A stretch of 64,000 bases of DNA from Ornatilinea sp. Its GTDB lineage: Bacteria > Chloroflexota > Anaerolineae > Anaerolineales > Anaerolineaceae. Below, piece after piece: positions 1-8,105 of the stretch. The position numbers and the translations under genes are program-made. Numbering within the stretch: position 1 is the stretch's first letter; every line of letters begins with the position of its first letter. A model generated the notes under the pieces. The model worked only from the letters and a program-made list of their open reading frames with translations, had not been told where the DNA came from and searched no databases. The DNA lies in contig JAHDQE010000034.1 of the NCBI GenBank assembly GCA_018433975.1, positions 52,575-116,574 on the forward strand, written 5' to 3'.

Positions 1-180
1 TTTTTCAACACAGCCTTAGAAGTCGTTGTAGATCTGGCTTCACCCGATATCCATCATCTGGCTAAGATAGCAAAAGATGTTGGTGCTGCTTCTGTTCTGG
101 TTGCTGCATTTTTCTCTGTTGTAATCGGAATACTGGTATTAGGTCCGCCCCTCTTTATTCGTCTGGCGAACTTTTTTTAA
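1..180 (+). CDS. dgkA: Diacylglycerol/undecaprenol kinase, C-terminal part
   Basis: Open from the first base to a TAA at 178-180 (59 residues visible; the start lies outside the window). The segment reads FNTALEVVVDLASP, then LAKIAKDVGAASVLVAA and a final hydrophobic helix. This matches the C-terminal half of the small integral-membrane DgkA family, in which NTAxE..VD and the K-D pair of AKDxxA line the active site. Members phosphorylate diacylglycerol or undecaprenol in the cytoplasmic membrane and recycle the lipid carrier for wall and polysaccharide synthesis. Two membrane helices are visible. Which of the two lipids is used cannot be read from this fragment. Confidence 0.8.
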   Translation, partial: FFNTALEVVVDLASPDIHHLAKIAKDVGAASVLVAAFFSVVIGILVLGPPLFIRLANFF

Positions 181-203
181 AGCATTACAGGAACCCCCAC
201 AAA

Positions 204-1046
204 ATGAACTCGTTTCGCTTTGGTACAGTAGGATCTCCTCAGTCAACCCCCGCCAAACCGGGAGGAAGCATTGGAGCTATTTTAAGGCTTCGTGAACTCG
301 GCCTGGACGCCCTGGAATTAGGCTGGGTTCGTTCGGTAAGAGTTTCAGAAAAGACTTGCCAATCGATTCAAGGCACGGGAATTGAACAGGATATTGCCAT
401 CAGTGTCCACGCACCCTATTATATTAATCTGAATGCAAATGAAACGGAGTGGCCAAAATCTCGTCAGCGGCTGATGGATGCTGCCCGATTCGGCTTTTTA
501 GCAGGAGCTACGGATATCGTCTTTCACCCGGGATCTTATTTTGGGCAGTCACCGGAAATCGTGTTAGAAACCGCTTTGCCACGATTAGAAAGCATCTTGC
601 AGGAACTGGAGGAACAACAAATCTGGGTCAAACTACGCCCGGAAACCATGGGGAAATCGGCCATGTTGGGTTCACTCGAAGACACTTTGAAAATGAGCAG
701 GGAGTTTGAAATGGTAGAGCCCTGTCTTGATTTTGCCCACCTTCACGCCCGGCCGGGAGATGGGAGCATGAATTCAACAGACGAATGGCGTCGCCTTTTG
801 GATACCTACGCGCAGTTTTTAGGTCAGAAAGCCTTGCGCTCTCTTCATGGTCATCTTTCAGGAATTGAATACACCGAAAAAGGAGAGCGCAATCATTTGA
901 CACTGATGGAATCCGATTTCAACCTTGATTCACTCTTCACAGCACTGAAGGAGTTTGGTTGTTCTGGCAGGATTTTATGCGAAAGTCCCGCTATGGAAAA
1001 CGACGCATTGCTGATGAAACAACTTTGGCAGGATCATTTCGCATGA
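204..1046 (+). CDS. TIM-barrel protein of the endonuclease IV / sugar isomerase superfamily
   Basis: 280 residues. It starts at an ATG 23 bases after the preceding stop, with AGGA upstream. Metal-ligand segments typical of AP-endonuclease family 2 barrels are visible in order: SVHAPYYINLN (about 72-82), FHPGSYFG (about 111-118), RPETMG (about 148), LDFAHLHAR (about 178), SLHGHLSG (about 217) and CESPAME (about 263). The His/Glu/Asp pattern fits a two- or three-zinc site as in Nfo. The length also fits endonuclease IV, which cuts DNA at abasic sites, but xylose-isomerase-like members share the fold. The exact reaction is therefore left open; an endonuclease IV-type DNA repair role is the better guess. 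Confidence 0.75.
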   Translation: MNSFRFGTVGSPQSTPAKPGGSIGAILRLRELGLDALELGWVRSVRVSEKTCQSIQGTGIEQDIAISVHAPYYINLNANETEWPKSRQRLMDAARFGFLAGATDIVFHPGSYFGQSPEIVLETALPRLESILQELEEQQIWVKLRPETMGKSAMLGSLEDTLKMSREFEMVEPCLDFAHLHARPGDGSMNSTDEWRRLLDTYAQFLGQKALRSLHGHLSGIEYTEKGERNHLTLMESDFNLDSLFTALKEFGCSGRILCESPAMENDALLMKQLWQDHFA

Positions 1047-1058
1047 CCCTGATTGGGT

Positions 1059-1712
1059 TTACAAATACTCTTTGAGGTTATGCTCCACTGCGTAAGCAGC
1101 CGCTTCGGCTCGGTTGCTTACACCCAATTTCGAAAGAATACTGCTTACATAGTTTCGAACAGTTCCTTCTCCCAAAAACAACGCTTTGGCAATCTCCCGA
1201 TTGGTTTTCCCCTCAGAGACCAACAACAAAACATGCCGTTCCTGTTGGCTCAAATTTGCAAAAGCAGAGGCTTCTTCTTCTTTTACCGCACGGCGAACCT
1301 CTTGAAAAACACGTTGGGTAACAGCCGGATCCAACGGAGCTTCTCCTCGTCCCACAGCTTCAATAGAACGAATCAAATCTGCTCCAGCAATTTGCTTAAG
1401 AATATATCCCGAGGCTCCTGCTCGAATAGCAGAGAACAACATTTCATCTTCAGCATAAGAGGTCAGCATAACAACTCTGGAATCCGGGTATTTACTGGTA
1501 ATTTCTTCGCAAGCCTCAATCCCGGATGCTCCCGGAAGACGGATATCCATTAAAACAATATCGGGGCGGGTAAGCTCAACCTGATCTAAAGCCTCCTTTG
1601 AATTGGATGCCTCTCCCACAACCTCAAATTGTGGATGGTGTTCCAATAAAGCCCTCAATCCTAACCGCACCACTTCGTGATCATCGACCAACAAAATCCG
1701 TTGCTTTGTCAT
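1059..1712 (-). CDS. NarL/FixJ-family response regulator
   Basis: 217 residues from the chosen ATG at 1712; AAGGAG sits 11 bases upstream, so a longer reading from 1742 is less likely. The N-terminal receiver has the acidic pair D10-D11, the phosphoacceptor D56 (IVLMDIRLPG) and the switch K in YILKQ. A C-terminal LuxR helix-turn-helix follows, with LVSEGKTNREIAKALFLGEGTVRNYVSSILSKLGVSNRAEAAAYA. Such proteins bind DNA as dimers after phosphorylation by a histidine kinase. No kinase lies next to it, so its signal is unknown. It is transcribed divergently from the gene at 1891 and the two share a promoter region with inverted -10 boxes. Confidence 0.93.
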   Translation of the reverse strand: MTKQRILLVDDHEVVRLGLRALLEHHPQFEVVGEASNSKEALDQVELTRPDIVLMDIRLPGASGIEACEEITSKYPDSRVVMLTSYAEDEMLFSAIRAGASGYILKQIAGADLIRSIEAVGRGEAPLDPAVTQRVFQEVRRAVKEEEASAFANLSQQERHVLLLVSEGKTNREIAKALFLGEGTVRNYVSSILSKLGVSNRAEAAAYAVEHNLKEYL

Positions 1713-1787
1713 TCCAGAAATCACTCCTTCTGTAGCGCACACTCCCAGTTATGTGCAATCGACATTCTGTGTTGTGTATCGCAGGAC

Positions 1788-1833
1788 TTACGATTCTCGT
1801 CTAAAAAATGTATAATATCTAGACAAATTATAC
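1788..1833. promoter_or_regulatory. Face-to-face divergent promoter region
   Basis: GTATAAT (1810-1816) and ATTATAC (1827-1833) are a perfect 7-bp inverted repeat, so a TATAAT box is present on each strand. On the plus strand TTACGA (1788-1793) is 17 bp upstream of TATAAT (1811-1816), giving a promoter for the gene at 1891. The minus-strand TATAAT (1827-1832) could drive the response regulator at 1712, but its -35 is poor. The two polymerase footprints would overlap. Confidence 0.5.
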
Positions 1834-1890
1834 CGTGATGATTTAATTACTGCTATTCTTAAAAAAGAAACGTGTTACATCAATCAATCG

Positions 1891-2397
1891 ATGATCTCAA
1901 CCGCCTACCTCAAAAACCTCTTACAAGCTCATCACTGCCAGGGAAAATCCAACGATTGCGGACCATTTAGCGCCGCAATTGTCTTAAGAGCCTTGCAGTT
2001 AACAGATATCGAAGGCTCAAAGCTGGGACAGCAGATGAACGCCTTTCGTTGGCAAGGTATTCTGCCGGCTTTACAGCGCATTCCAAATTGGGCAACTTTT
2101 CCCTGGGGGGTTGTGCATGCCCTCCAGGATTTTGGCCTGCAAACGCAATGGACCCCTTTTCAAACAGATTCTGCGCTGATTCGCACATTACGCCAGGGAA
2201 TGATTCCCATTCTCATTATTGGAGAATGGAAACCCCTCTGGGCGCACTATTTGATACTCGTTGCACAGGATGAAAAACAGGGTTGGGGGTTCGTAGACCC
2301 GGCTCACAATCTCCCTGAAATTACCTGGAAAAAACATCCGGAATTTGAACGTTTATGGAGCCATTACGGAAGGATTCTGATTACGGTATCTCCTTAA
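1891..2397 (+). CDS. C39-like cysteine peptidase domain protein
   Basis: 168 residues with no signal peptide or membrane helix. The N-terminal motif HHCQGKSNDCGPFSAAIVLRAL has the oxyanion-type Gln17 and the nucleophile-position Cys23 of C39/papain-like folds. AHYLILVA supplies His119 and GWGFVDPAHN supplies Asp136, completing a Cys-His-Asp set. C39 peptidases normally cut double-glycine leaders as part of ABC transporters, whereas stand-alone C39_2 proteins are mostly of unknown substrate. No transporter or leader peptide is adjacent. The ATG at 1891 has no clear ribosome binding site. The 3' end overlaps the convergent exonuclease gene by 17 bases. Confidence 0.75.
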   Translation: MISTAYLKNLLQAHHCQGKSNDCGPFSAAIVLRALQLTDIEGSKLGQQMNAFRWQGILPALQRIPNWATFPWGVVHALQDFGLQTQWTPFQTDSALIRTLRQGMIPILIIGEWKPLWAHYLILVAQDEKQGWGFVDPAHNLPEITWKKHPEFERLWSHYGRILITVSP

Positions 2398-3151
2398 GAT
2401 CAAGGGTAACCGGACAATGATCAGAACCCATAACCTGATCATGTACCACCACGTCATTCACATATTCCATCATACTTTCAGAAACCAAAAAATAATCCAA
2501 TCGCCAGCCAATATTCCTTTTTCGGGCGCCAAATCGGTAAGTCCACCAGGTATACTGGACCCGGTCCGGATAAAAAACTCTAAATGCATCCACAAAACCA
2601 TGCTCAAGATACCGGTCAATCCACTCACGCTCCTCCGGCAGAAAGCCGGATACGGTTGAGTTGGCTTTGGGGTTTGCAAGATCAATTTCATTATGAGCCG
2701 TATTAAAATCACCCGTGATAATAATTCGCTTGCCTTCTTTATGAAGCTGATCGCACTCCTCCAACAAATGAGTATAGAAGTCCAGCTTATAGTCCAGCCT
2801 TGTTTGATCTCTCTTTCCATTCGGGAAATAAATGTTGTAAAGATAAAAAGAAGGAAATTCCGTACGGATAAGCCTGCCTTCTTCATCAAATCGAGGGATT
2901 CCCAATCCATAAACTGTCTCAATGGGTTCTTTTCTGCTGTAAGTCAGCACGCCACTGTAGCCCGCCCGTTCCGCCGGATTCCAAAAGGTTTTGTAACCGT
3001 CCAGCCGATGAGCCTCTTCATCCACCTGTTCAGGCTTGGCTTTGATTTCCTGCAGACAAATCACATCCGATTCACTTGAATTTGCCCAATCCAGAAAACC
3101 CTTCTGAAGGACTGATCGAAAACCATTTACATTCCATGTTGAAATTTTCAT
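2381..3151 (-). CDS. xth: Exodeoxyribonuclease III
   Basis: 256 residues, the usual length of the ExoA/XthA family. It starts MKISTWNVNGFRS; QEIK supplies the metal-binding Glu near residue 35, GDFNTAHNEIDLANP the Asp/Asn pair, GWRLDYFLVS the Arg/Asp segment and SDHCPV the catalytic Asp-His at the C terminus. This is the complete motif set of the endonuclease/exonuclease/phosphatase fold. The enzyme acts at abasic sites and as a 3'-5' exonuclease on duplex DNA in base excision repair. It is convergent with the C39-like gene and overlaps its end. The endonuclease IV-like barrel at 204 would be a second AP endonuclease in the neighbourhood. Confidence 0.95.
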   Translation of the reverse strand: MKISTWNVNGFRSVLQKGFLDWANSSESDVICLQEIKAKPEQVDEEAHRLDGYKTFWNPAERAGYSGVLTYSRKEPIETVYGLGIPRFDEEGRLIRTEFPSFYLYNIYFPNGKRDQTRLDYKLDFYTHLLEECDQLHKEGKRIIITGDFNTAHNEIDLANPKANSTVSGFLPEEREWIDRYLEHGFVDAFRVFYPDRVQYTWWTYRFGARKRNIGWRLDYFLVSESMMEYVNDVVVHDQVMGSDHCPVTLDLKEIP

Positions 3152-3217
3152 TTTTATTACGCTTTCTTTTTTTGCCTGTGGTAAACTTACTTCATTGGGT
3201 TAGGAGAGTATAGATAC

Positions 3218-3622
3218 ATGGAAACAAATATACCACGAAGCATAGTGTATGTTGAAGACGATCCTGAAATGATCGATCTGGTTACACTTATTCTAAACAG
3301 ACGAGGGTTTGTAGTAAAGGGAGCACATGGCGGACAGGGATTGGAATTAGTTTTACAAGAAAAACCCGACCTCATTTTGCTGGACCTGATGATGCCGGAT
3401 GTAGACGGATGGGATCTGTTCCAACAATTCAAATCAAACGAAATCACAAAAAACATTCCAATCATAATTATTACAGCCAAGTCCCAACCCATCGACCGTG
3501 TCCTGGGCCTGTATATTGCAAAAGTTGAAGACTATATCAGCAAACCTTTCCACCCGCAGGAACTTTTAGCCAGCATTGAGCGCGTTCTCTCTTCACCCAC
3601 GCCGGCTGATTACACAGATTAA
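3218..3622 (+). CDS. Single-domain response regulator (receiver only)
   Basis: 134 residues; AGGAGA lies ten bases before the ATG. Receiver fold with EDD (13-15), phosphoacceptor D56 in DLILLDLMMPDVDGW, Thr in IIIITAKS and switch Lys in YISKPFHP. No output domain follows, so signalling must go through a protein partner, as in CheY- or DivK-like proteins. No histidine kinase gene is present in the window. The DUF192 gene begins 20 bases downstream on the same strand; co-transcription is possible but no shared function is evident. Confidence 0.92.
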   Translation: METNIPRSIVYVEDDPEMIDLVTLILNRRGFVVKGAHGGQGLELVLQEKPDLILLDLMMPDVDGWDLFQQFKSNEITKNIPIIIITAKSQPIDRVLGLYIAKVEDYISKPFHPQELLASIERVLSSPTPADYTD

Positions 3623-3642
3623 AGGTTGTATTTTTACAATCT

Positions 3643-4011
3643 ATGCGAAAAATATTGATCCAAAATCTCTCAAATCCAAAATCAACTCCGATCACAGCAA
3701 CCTATTGCGATACTTTCTGGGGCCGCTTTCGGGGGTTAATGTTTCAAGCTCCGGTCAAAAAGGGTTCCGGTCTGCTGTTGGTTGAAAAAAAAGAAAGCCG
3801 TGCAGAAGCTGCCATTCATATGCTCTTCATGCGATTCGACATTGGTGCAATATGGATAAATAAAAAGTTCAGAGTCGCTGACGCAAAACTCGCTAAACGT
3901 TGGACGCCTATTTGCGTTCCTTCTGCACCGGGCCAATATATATTAGAAACTCATATAGATCACCTTTCAGATTTTCGGATTGGTGACCAGTTAGAATTTA
4001 AAGATGTTTAA
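3643..4011 (+). CDS. DUF192 family protein
   Basis: 122 residues. The sequence has the DUF192 layout: an early TYCDTFWGRFRGLMFQ segment (family consensus a-x-T..ER.rGLM), then HMLFMRFDIGAIWINKKFRVADAK in the middle and a C-terminal PGQYILET.. .IGDQLEF. No signal peptide is seen, although many members are exported. DUF192 is a small beta-rich family of unknown function, widespread in bacteria and haloarchaea. The stop overlaps the start of the LysM/M23 gene by eight bases, so the two are translationally coupled, which suggests a cell-envelope connection. Confidence 0.85.
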   Translation: MRKILIQNLSNPKSTPITATYCDTFWGRFRGLMFQAPVKKGSGLLLVEKKESRAEAAIHMLFMRFDIGAIWINKKFRVADAKLAKRWTPICVPSAPGQYILETHIDHLSDFRIGDQLEFKDV

Positions 4012-5392
4012 ACGGCTTATTGTACTTATTCTGCTCCTTTCACTACTATGCATTCCGCAAAGCCCTGCTATTGCACAGACAGATGACACGCAAGGCGCTG
4101 TCTATATTGTCCAGCCCGGCGATACGCTGGGAGAAATTGCTGCCCGCCTTGGTGTAACAGTACAGGACCTGATTGATGCAAACCAGCTGGAAAATCCGAA
4201 TGCCATATCAGCCGGACAGTCACTGAAGGTTCCGGGACTTGAAGGATTTACCGGGGTACTCACAACACAAACCGTTCAACTTGGGGAAACTCTGGAATCC
4301 CTGAGTTTTAAATACAATATGCCCGTAGATACCCTTGCCAATTTAAATCGAATCGTCAGCTCGTCAGAAATCTATGCGGGGACACAGCTTATAATCGTAG
4401 AAAATGAGGAAAACAATCCACTGCAGCCCAGTTTTTCTCTCAACCCGCATCAATCCATCCTTGAATTAGCAGTGCAACACAATAGTGATCCCTGGAAAAT
4501 TCTATCGGACAATCGGATAGATTCCCAATGGCTTGCTCTTCCGGGTGAAATTTTCTTTGCGCAGGGAGAAAACAATTCCGAAATCAGTTCTATCTCCCCC
4601 TGGATCAAAGAAATTGAAATCTCACCCCTGCCGTTGGTTCAGGGAAAGACAACCGAGATCAAATTAACCACAAATCAGCCGCTCCAATTGACTGGCGAAC
4701 TGGCAGGAAACACATTGCATTTTTCATCCGTTGGAGAGAATGAATACATCGCCCTCCAGGGAATCAACGCTATGGCACAACCCGGCCTCGAATCCTTTGT
4801 GATTGCCAGTTCAGATGAAGGTAGTACTAACTTTGACTTTTCGCAACAGGTTTTGTTGGAATCCGGAGGGTACCCGGATGCAACTGCGCTCATTGTAGAT
4901 CCGACCACAATAGATCCGGCTGTCACCCAACCGGAGGAAGACCTGATCAACCAAATCGTTGCCCCTTATACTGACCCCAAACGATGGACCGACACTTTCT
5001 CTTACTTAACAGATGAACCCTGTGTTAACGCATGGTTTGGTTACCGTCGCTCATACAATGGCGGCCCATACGACTTTTACCACACCGGCGTGGATTTTGG
5101 GATTTGTGCTCAAAACCTTAATATTTACGCTCCCGCACCGGGGAAAGTTGTCTACACAGGCAGCCTCGTGGTCCGAGGAAACGCCACCATCATAGACCAC
5201 GGACACGGAGTATATAGTGGCATCTGGCATCAGGAAGAAATTTTAGTAAATGTAGGAGACGAGGTTGAGACCGGGCAAAAGATTGGAATAATCGGAAACA
5301 CAGGCCGTTCTACTGGTCCCCATTTGCATTGGGAATTATGGGTTAATGGCGTTCAAGTTAATCCATTGGATTGGTTGGAAACAAATTTTTAA
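4004..5392 (+). CDS. Secreted LysM / M23 peptidase-domain protein
   Basis: 462 residues. A signal peptide (MFKRLIVLILLLSLLCIPQ..AIAQ, about 1-25) is followed by LysM 1 (YIVQPGDTLGEIAARLG.., about 34-77), LysM 2 (TQTVQLGETLESLSFKY..) and a degenerate third repeat (about 145-185). A beta-rich linker then leads to a C-terminal M23/LytM domain with HTGVDFG, the HGHG turn and GRSTGPHLHWE, so the zinc ligands His, Asp and His of the H-x-H motif appear intact. M23 enzymes cut peptide cross-links of peptidoglycan; LysM holds the protein to the wall. Likely role: wall remodelling outside the membrane. Its start overlaps the DUF192 gene. Confidence 0.92.
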   Translation: MFKRLIVLILLLSLLCIPQSPAIAQTDDTQGAVYIVQPGDTLGEIAARLGVTVQDLIDANQLENPNAISAGQSLKVPGLEGFTGVLTTQTVQLGETLESLSFKYNMPVDTLANLNRIVSSSEIYAGTQLIIVENEENNPLQPSFSLNPHQSILELAVQHNSDPWKILSDNRIDSQWLALPGEIFFAQGENNSEISSISPWIKEIEISPLPLVQGKTTEIKLTTNQPLQLTGELAGNTLHFSSVGENEYIALQGINAMAQPGLESFVIASSDEGSTNFDFSQQVLLESGGYPDATALIVDPTTIDPAVTQPEEDLINQIVAPYTDPKRWTDTFSYLTDEPCVNAWFGYRRSYNGGPYDFYHTGVDFGICAQNLNIYAPAPGKVVYTGSLVVRGNATIIDHGHGVYSGIWHQEEILVNVGDEVETGQKIGIIGNTGRSTGPHLHWELWVNGVQVNPLDWLETNF

Positions 5393-5416
5393 TGACCTAT
5401 TTCATCAAAGGTACGG

Positions 5417-5422
5417 TATAAT
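5417..5422 (+). promoter_or_regulatory. Possible -10 element for the gene at 5503
   Basis: A perfect TATAAT lies 80 bases before the ATG at 5503, in the 110-base gap after the M23 gene. The best -35 is weak (ATGACC, 19 bp away). Confidence 0.35.
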
Positions 5423-5502
5423 ATTTAATTGCTCGACAATATTCTTATTGACCAGGTTAGAGAAAACAAACTTCCGAACTTGGCTAATTAAAAGGTAACA
5501 AA

Positions 5503-7086
5503 ATGGTTGCACCTACTTCTTTACGTGAAAATTATTGGGAAAATTTTGAGTTTGATGATTCAGACCTTGATTTTCTTTATAATTTTTTATTGGAATCAGA
5601 AAATCCTTCTTCTGCAAATGAGCTTTTAAGGGCAGTAATAGACGCACGAATTTCACAGGAAATTGAAAATCTTAAAAACCGTAAGGATTCAAAAGAAATT
5701 CTCTATCTGCCAAAAAACGAATATAACGTCGGAGAAACCATTATTTTCCCGGCATTTAATTATAAAAAAGGCGAAGTAATCAGCATAAGGGATGGTTTTA
5801 ACCCGGAGATGTCTCCTTTTAAAGTTATGCGGGTTAAACTTGATTCTGGAGAAGAAAAAGAACTCGTTACCAATCTGGAGGACCATTCTCTTAATCAAGC
5901 AGTCGTTGTTAACCTGGACGACCCCATGTTAAAGCTTGATGAAGTCATTAACACCTACGGAAAATCTCTTAAAAAACAGCTAAAAGAAGCTCTGGAAAGC
6001 AAGTCCGACCTGGTTCAAATTGCAGGTCGGTGGTTTCCAAAGGCATTATTAGTTAACGTAAACATTGGTTATTTGAATCTTGCCGAAGCATTGTTGGACA
6101 TGGAAAATGGCGGTCCTCTCACGACTGCGGCAATATTAGAACAAATTGATTTGCCCACCGATACCAATAGCAAACTCACCGAATTCTCTCTAAACTTTGC
6201 CTTACAGGAAGATAGTCGATTCGACGAAGTAGGCCCCGCCGGGAAAATTATTTGGTATCTCCATCGCCTGGAACCGGAAGGGGTTAAAAAACTACCTGTT
6301 TACTTAGAGTATGAGCCCCTGGATTATGACTGTGGTGCCGTTCAGGAAATGCTCGACATGCTTGAAAATGAAATTCTGGACGAGCTTGAACCCGAATTAG
6401 GTAAAAATGATCTTTCCGAGGAAGTAGTACTCAGTCTGATCTATCCGCATCTTCGCGCAGGGACGCTTCCGCTTTCCGAAAGACTCCATCACCTCTTCCC
6501 TACCGCCTACGAATCACCGCGTGTCCGGTTCGATTTTGTGGATGGCATCACCGGAGAAAAATTCCCGGGATGGGTTGTTCGAAAACACCGCTATGTTTAT
6601 GGCCTTGAAGAATGGTATAAAGCAAATGCACTGATGCCGGGCAGTATACTGCATCTTTCCAAAGGGGAAGAACCCGGAGAAGTTGTCATCAAACCCGAAA
6701 AACAACGCCCAACCCGTGAATGGGTTCGCACAGTAATGGTTAGCTCTGATGAACAGGTAATATTCGGAATGCTCAAACAGCTTGTTTCTGCAGGTTTTGA
6801 TGATCGTATGCTAATCGCAGTCCCGGATCCGGATGCCCTTGATAAGTTGTGGCAAAACACCAGAGGCGGACAACGCAGTTTGGAAAAAATTGTTGTGCAT
6901 ATGTTGCGGGAATTGGCAAAATTATCTCCTCAAGGTCACGTCCATGCGGAAGAATTGTATGCTGCCGTCAACCTCGTCCGTCGTTGCCCCGCCAGCCAGC
7001 TTCTCAGCATTCTGAACAATCAGGAACAGTTTACCCATCTTGGCGACCTTTACTTCCGGTTGAGTGAATCTCCAGGGGAGAATTGA
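5503..7086 (+). CDS. Uncharacterised multidomain protein with winged-helix-like segments
   Basis: 527 residues, not assigned to a family. Acidic and soluble, with no signal peptide or membrane helix. By eye: a helical N terminus (1-60); a beta-rich segment (about 76-128: YNVGETIIFPAFNYKKGEVISI and then DSGEEKELVTNLEDH) that looks like a small barrel of the SH3/KOW type; a segment near 200-265 ending FALQEDSRFDEVGPAGKIIWYL, which resembles the wing of HARE-HTH/RpoE-delta-like winged helices; and a C-terminal segment (about 480-520) with a second helix-turn-helix-like pattern. A DNA- or RNA-associated role is inference only. The next gene starts five bases after its stop, so the two form a unit. 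AAGG lies upstream of the ATG. Confidence 0.7.
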   Translation: MVAPTSLRENYWENFEFDDSDLDFLYNFLLESENPSSANELLRAVIDARISQEIENLKNRKDSKEILYLPKNEYNVGETIIFPAFNYKKGEVISIRDGFNPEMSPFKVMRVKLDSGEEKELVTNLEDHSLNQAVVVNLDDPMLKLDEVINTYGKSLKKQLKEALESKSDLVQIAGRWFPKALLVNVNIGYLNLAEALLDMENGGPLTTAAILEQIDLPTDTNSKLTEFSLNFALQEDSRFDEVGPAGKIIWYLHRLEPEGVKKLPVYLEYEPLDYDCGAVQEMLDMLENEILDELEPELGKNDLSEEVVLSLIYPHLRAGTLPLSERLHHLFPTAYESPRVRFDFVDGITGEKFPGWVVRKHRYVYGLEEWYKANALMPGSILHLSKGEEPGEVVIKPEKQRPTREWVRTVMVSSDEQVIFGMLKQLVSAGFDDRMLIAVPDPDALDKLWQNTRGGQRSLEKIVVHMLRELAKLSPQGHVHAEELYAAVNLVRRCPASQLLSILNNQEQFTHLGDLYFRLSESPGEN

Positions 7087-7090
7087 TCAA

Positions 7091-7525
7091 ATGAACGAAG
7101 GCAAACAATACAGCTTAATAAAACCGACTCTGCAAACCCCATTTCACATTGATTTTGATTGGTGGCAACAGCATGACAGCAACTGGCGGGTTTACCTTCA
7201 AAGCTATCTTTGTGATGAATGCAGTGAGTCCTACAAGGATTTGGACAAGGATACCCTCATAGATTGGGTGGACCCTGATACCGGAGAAGTCCAAAGAGTT
7301 GACGGAGTGTTACATGCCTTGATGTCACATTGCGCGAACCAACCGGATTTCATTACACTTCATACCACTATGGTTGATTCTGTTTTTAGATATTTTCTGG
7401 CTAACGGGAACACACCTTTAACACCGGAAGAGTTGGCGGAAGGAATTGGAAAACCTGCAAGGACGATCTTGAGAACTTTTACCGGATCCAAGGTATTCAA
7501 AGGCATACGGCCGGTTAATTCATAG
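7091..7525 (+). CDS. Small uncharacterised protein, partner of the preceding gene
   Basis: 144 residues from ATG 7091, chosen because GGGGAG lies ten bases upstream; a GTG at 7064 would overlap the previous gene. Not recognised. The N-terminal part is rich in Trp/Asp (WWQQHDSNWRVYL), includes a CDEC pair and an acidic WVDPDTGEVQRVDG segment. The C-terminal part (about 105-140: FLANGNTPLTPEELAEGIGKPARTILRTF) has the spacing of a helix-turn-helix or small winged helix. It is translated directly after the 527-residue protein, which also carries winged-helix-like parts. The unit is followed by tRNA-Arg on the same strand. Confidence 0.7.
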   Translation: MNEGKQYSLIKPTLQTPFHIDFDWWQQHDSNWRVYLQSYLCDECSESYKDLDKDTLIDWVDPDTGEVQRVDGVLHALMSHCANQPDFITLHTTMVDSVFRYFLANGNTPLTPEELAEGIGKPARTILRTFTGSKVFKGIRPVNS

Positions 7526-7536
7526 CACTTACATTT

Positions 7537-7609
7537 GCCCCTGTAGCTCAATGGACAGAGCGTCGGACTTCTAATCCGCAGGTTGTGGGTTCGACTCCCG
7601 CCAGGGGCG
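7537..7609 (+). tRNA. tRNA-Arg (anticodon TCT)
   Basis: 73 bases. Acceptor stem GCCCCTG/CAGGGGC (7537-7543 with 7602-7608), D arm GCTC/GAGC, anticodon loop CTTCTAA with TCT at 7570-7572, and a T arm containing GGTTCGACTCC. The discriminator is G and CCA is not encoded. The anticodon decodes AGA/AGG. One mismatch is seen at the first pair of the anticodon stem. Confidence 0.97.
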
Positions 7610-7619
7610 CCTTGTTTTC

Positions 7620-7664
7620 AAAACAACCCGCTAACTTATGAATACAACGTTAGCAGGTTGTTTT
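7620..7664 (+). terminator. Terminator of tRNA-Arg
   Basis: A long stem, AAAACAACCCGCTAAC (7620-7635) with GTTAGCAGGTTGTTTT (7649-7664), has one mismatch and a 13-base loop, and ends in TTTTATTT. An ATG at 7638 falls inside the loop, which argues that it is not the start of the downstream hsp20 gene. Confidence 0.85.
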
Positions 7665-7688
7665 ATTTCGGAACAGGAGCTAGTTGAG

Positions 7689-8105
7689 ATGAAACATAAG
7701 AATCACCCTCAAAGTGAATTTAAACAAAACTCCAATCAGGCCAATTATTATATAACCTCAAATATGAATGATTGGTCGCTGGTCAGGAAAAACAACCTGT
7801 GGCGTCCACCAACGGATGTTTACGAAACTCAGGATCAGTTCATCGTAACCATCGAAATCGCCGGAATGGACGAAGGCTCAATAACCATCCTGTTCGAAAA
7901 TTCCATGCTGTCCATCCAGGGAAAACGCAATATCCGCTCCGAATGTTCGGTATTCCATCAAATTGAAATTAATTGCGGAGAATTTCTCTCAACCGTTGGT
8001 TTTACTGTCCCGATCCATGAAAATGAAATCAAAACAAAATACCTGAATGGATTACTTCACATCAATCTACCAAAACTAAACCAGAAAAAACAGGAAAGTG
8101 AATGA
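7689..8105 (+). CDS. Hsp20/alpha-crystallin small heat-shock protein
   Basis: 138 residues from ATG 7689, which has AGGAG nine bases upstream; an earlier in-frame ATG at 7638 lies inside the tRNA terminator. The alpha-crystallin domain starts at [25 protein letters not shown] and continues through [21 protein letters not shown] and the C-terminal [12 protein letters not shown] (consensus A-x-x-x-n-GvL). The I-x-I/V anchor after the domain is not evident. These proteins hold unfolding clients in large oligomers. The stop overlaps the lon start (ATGA), so holdase and protease are made together. Confidence 0.93.
   Translation: MKHKNHPQSEFKQNSNQANYYITSNMNDWSLVRKNNLWRPPTDVYETQDQFIVTIEIAGMDEGSITILFENSMLSIQGKRNIRSECSVFHQIEINCGEFLSTVGFTVPIHENEIKTKYLNGLLHINLPKLNQKKQESE

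Noticed and set aside
1891..2397. Bacteriocin processing peptidase
   Set aside because: No ABC transporter domain, membrane helices or double-glycine precursor gene are close by.
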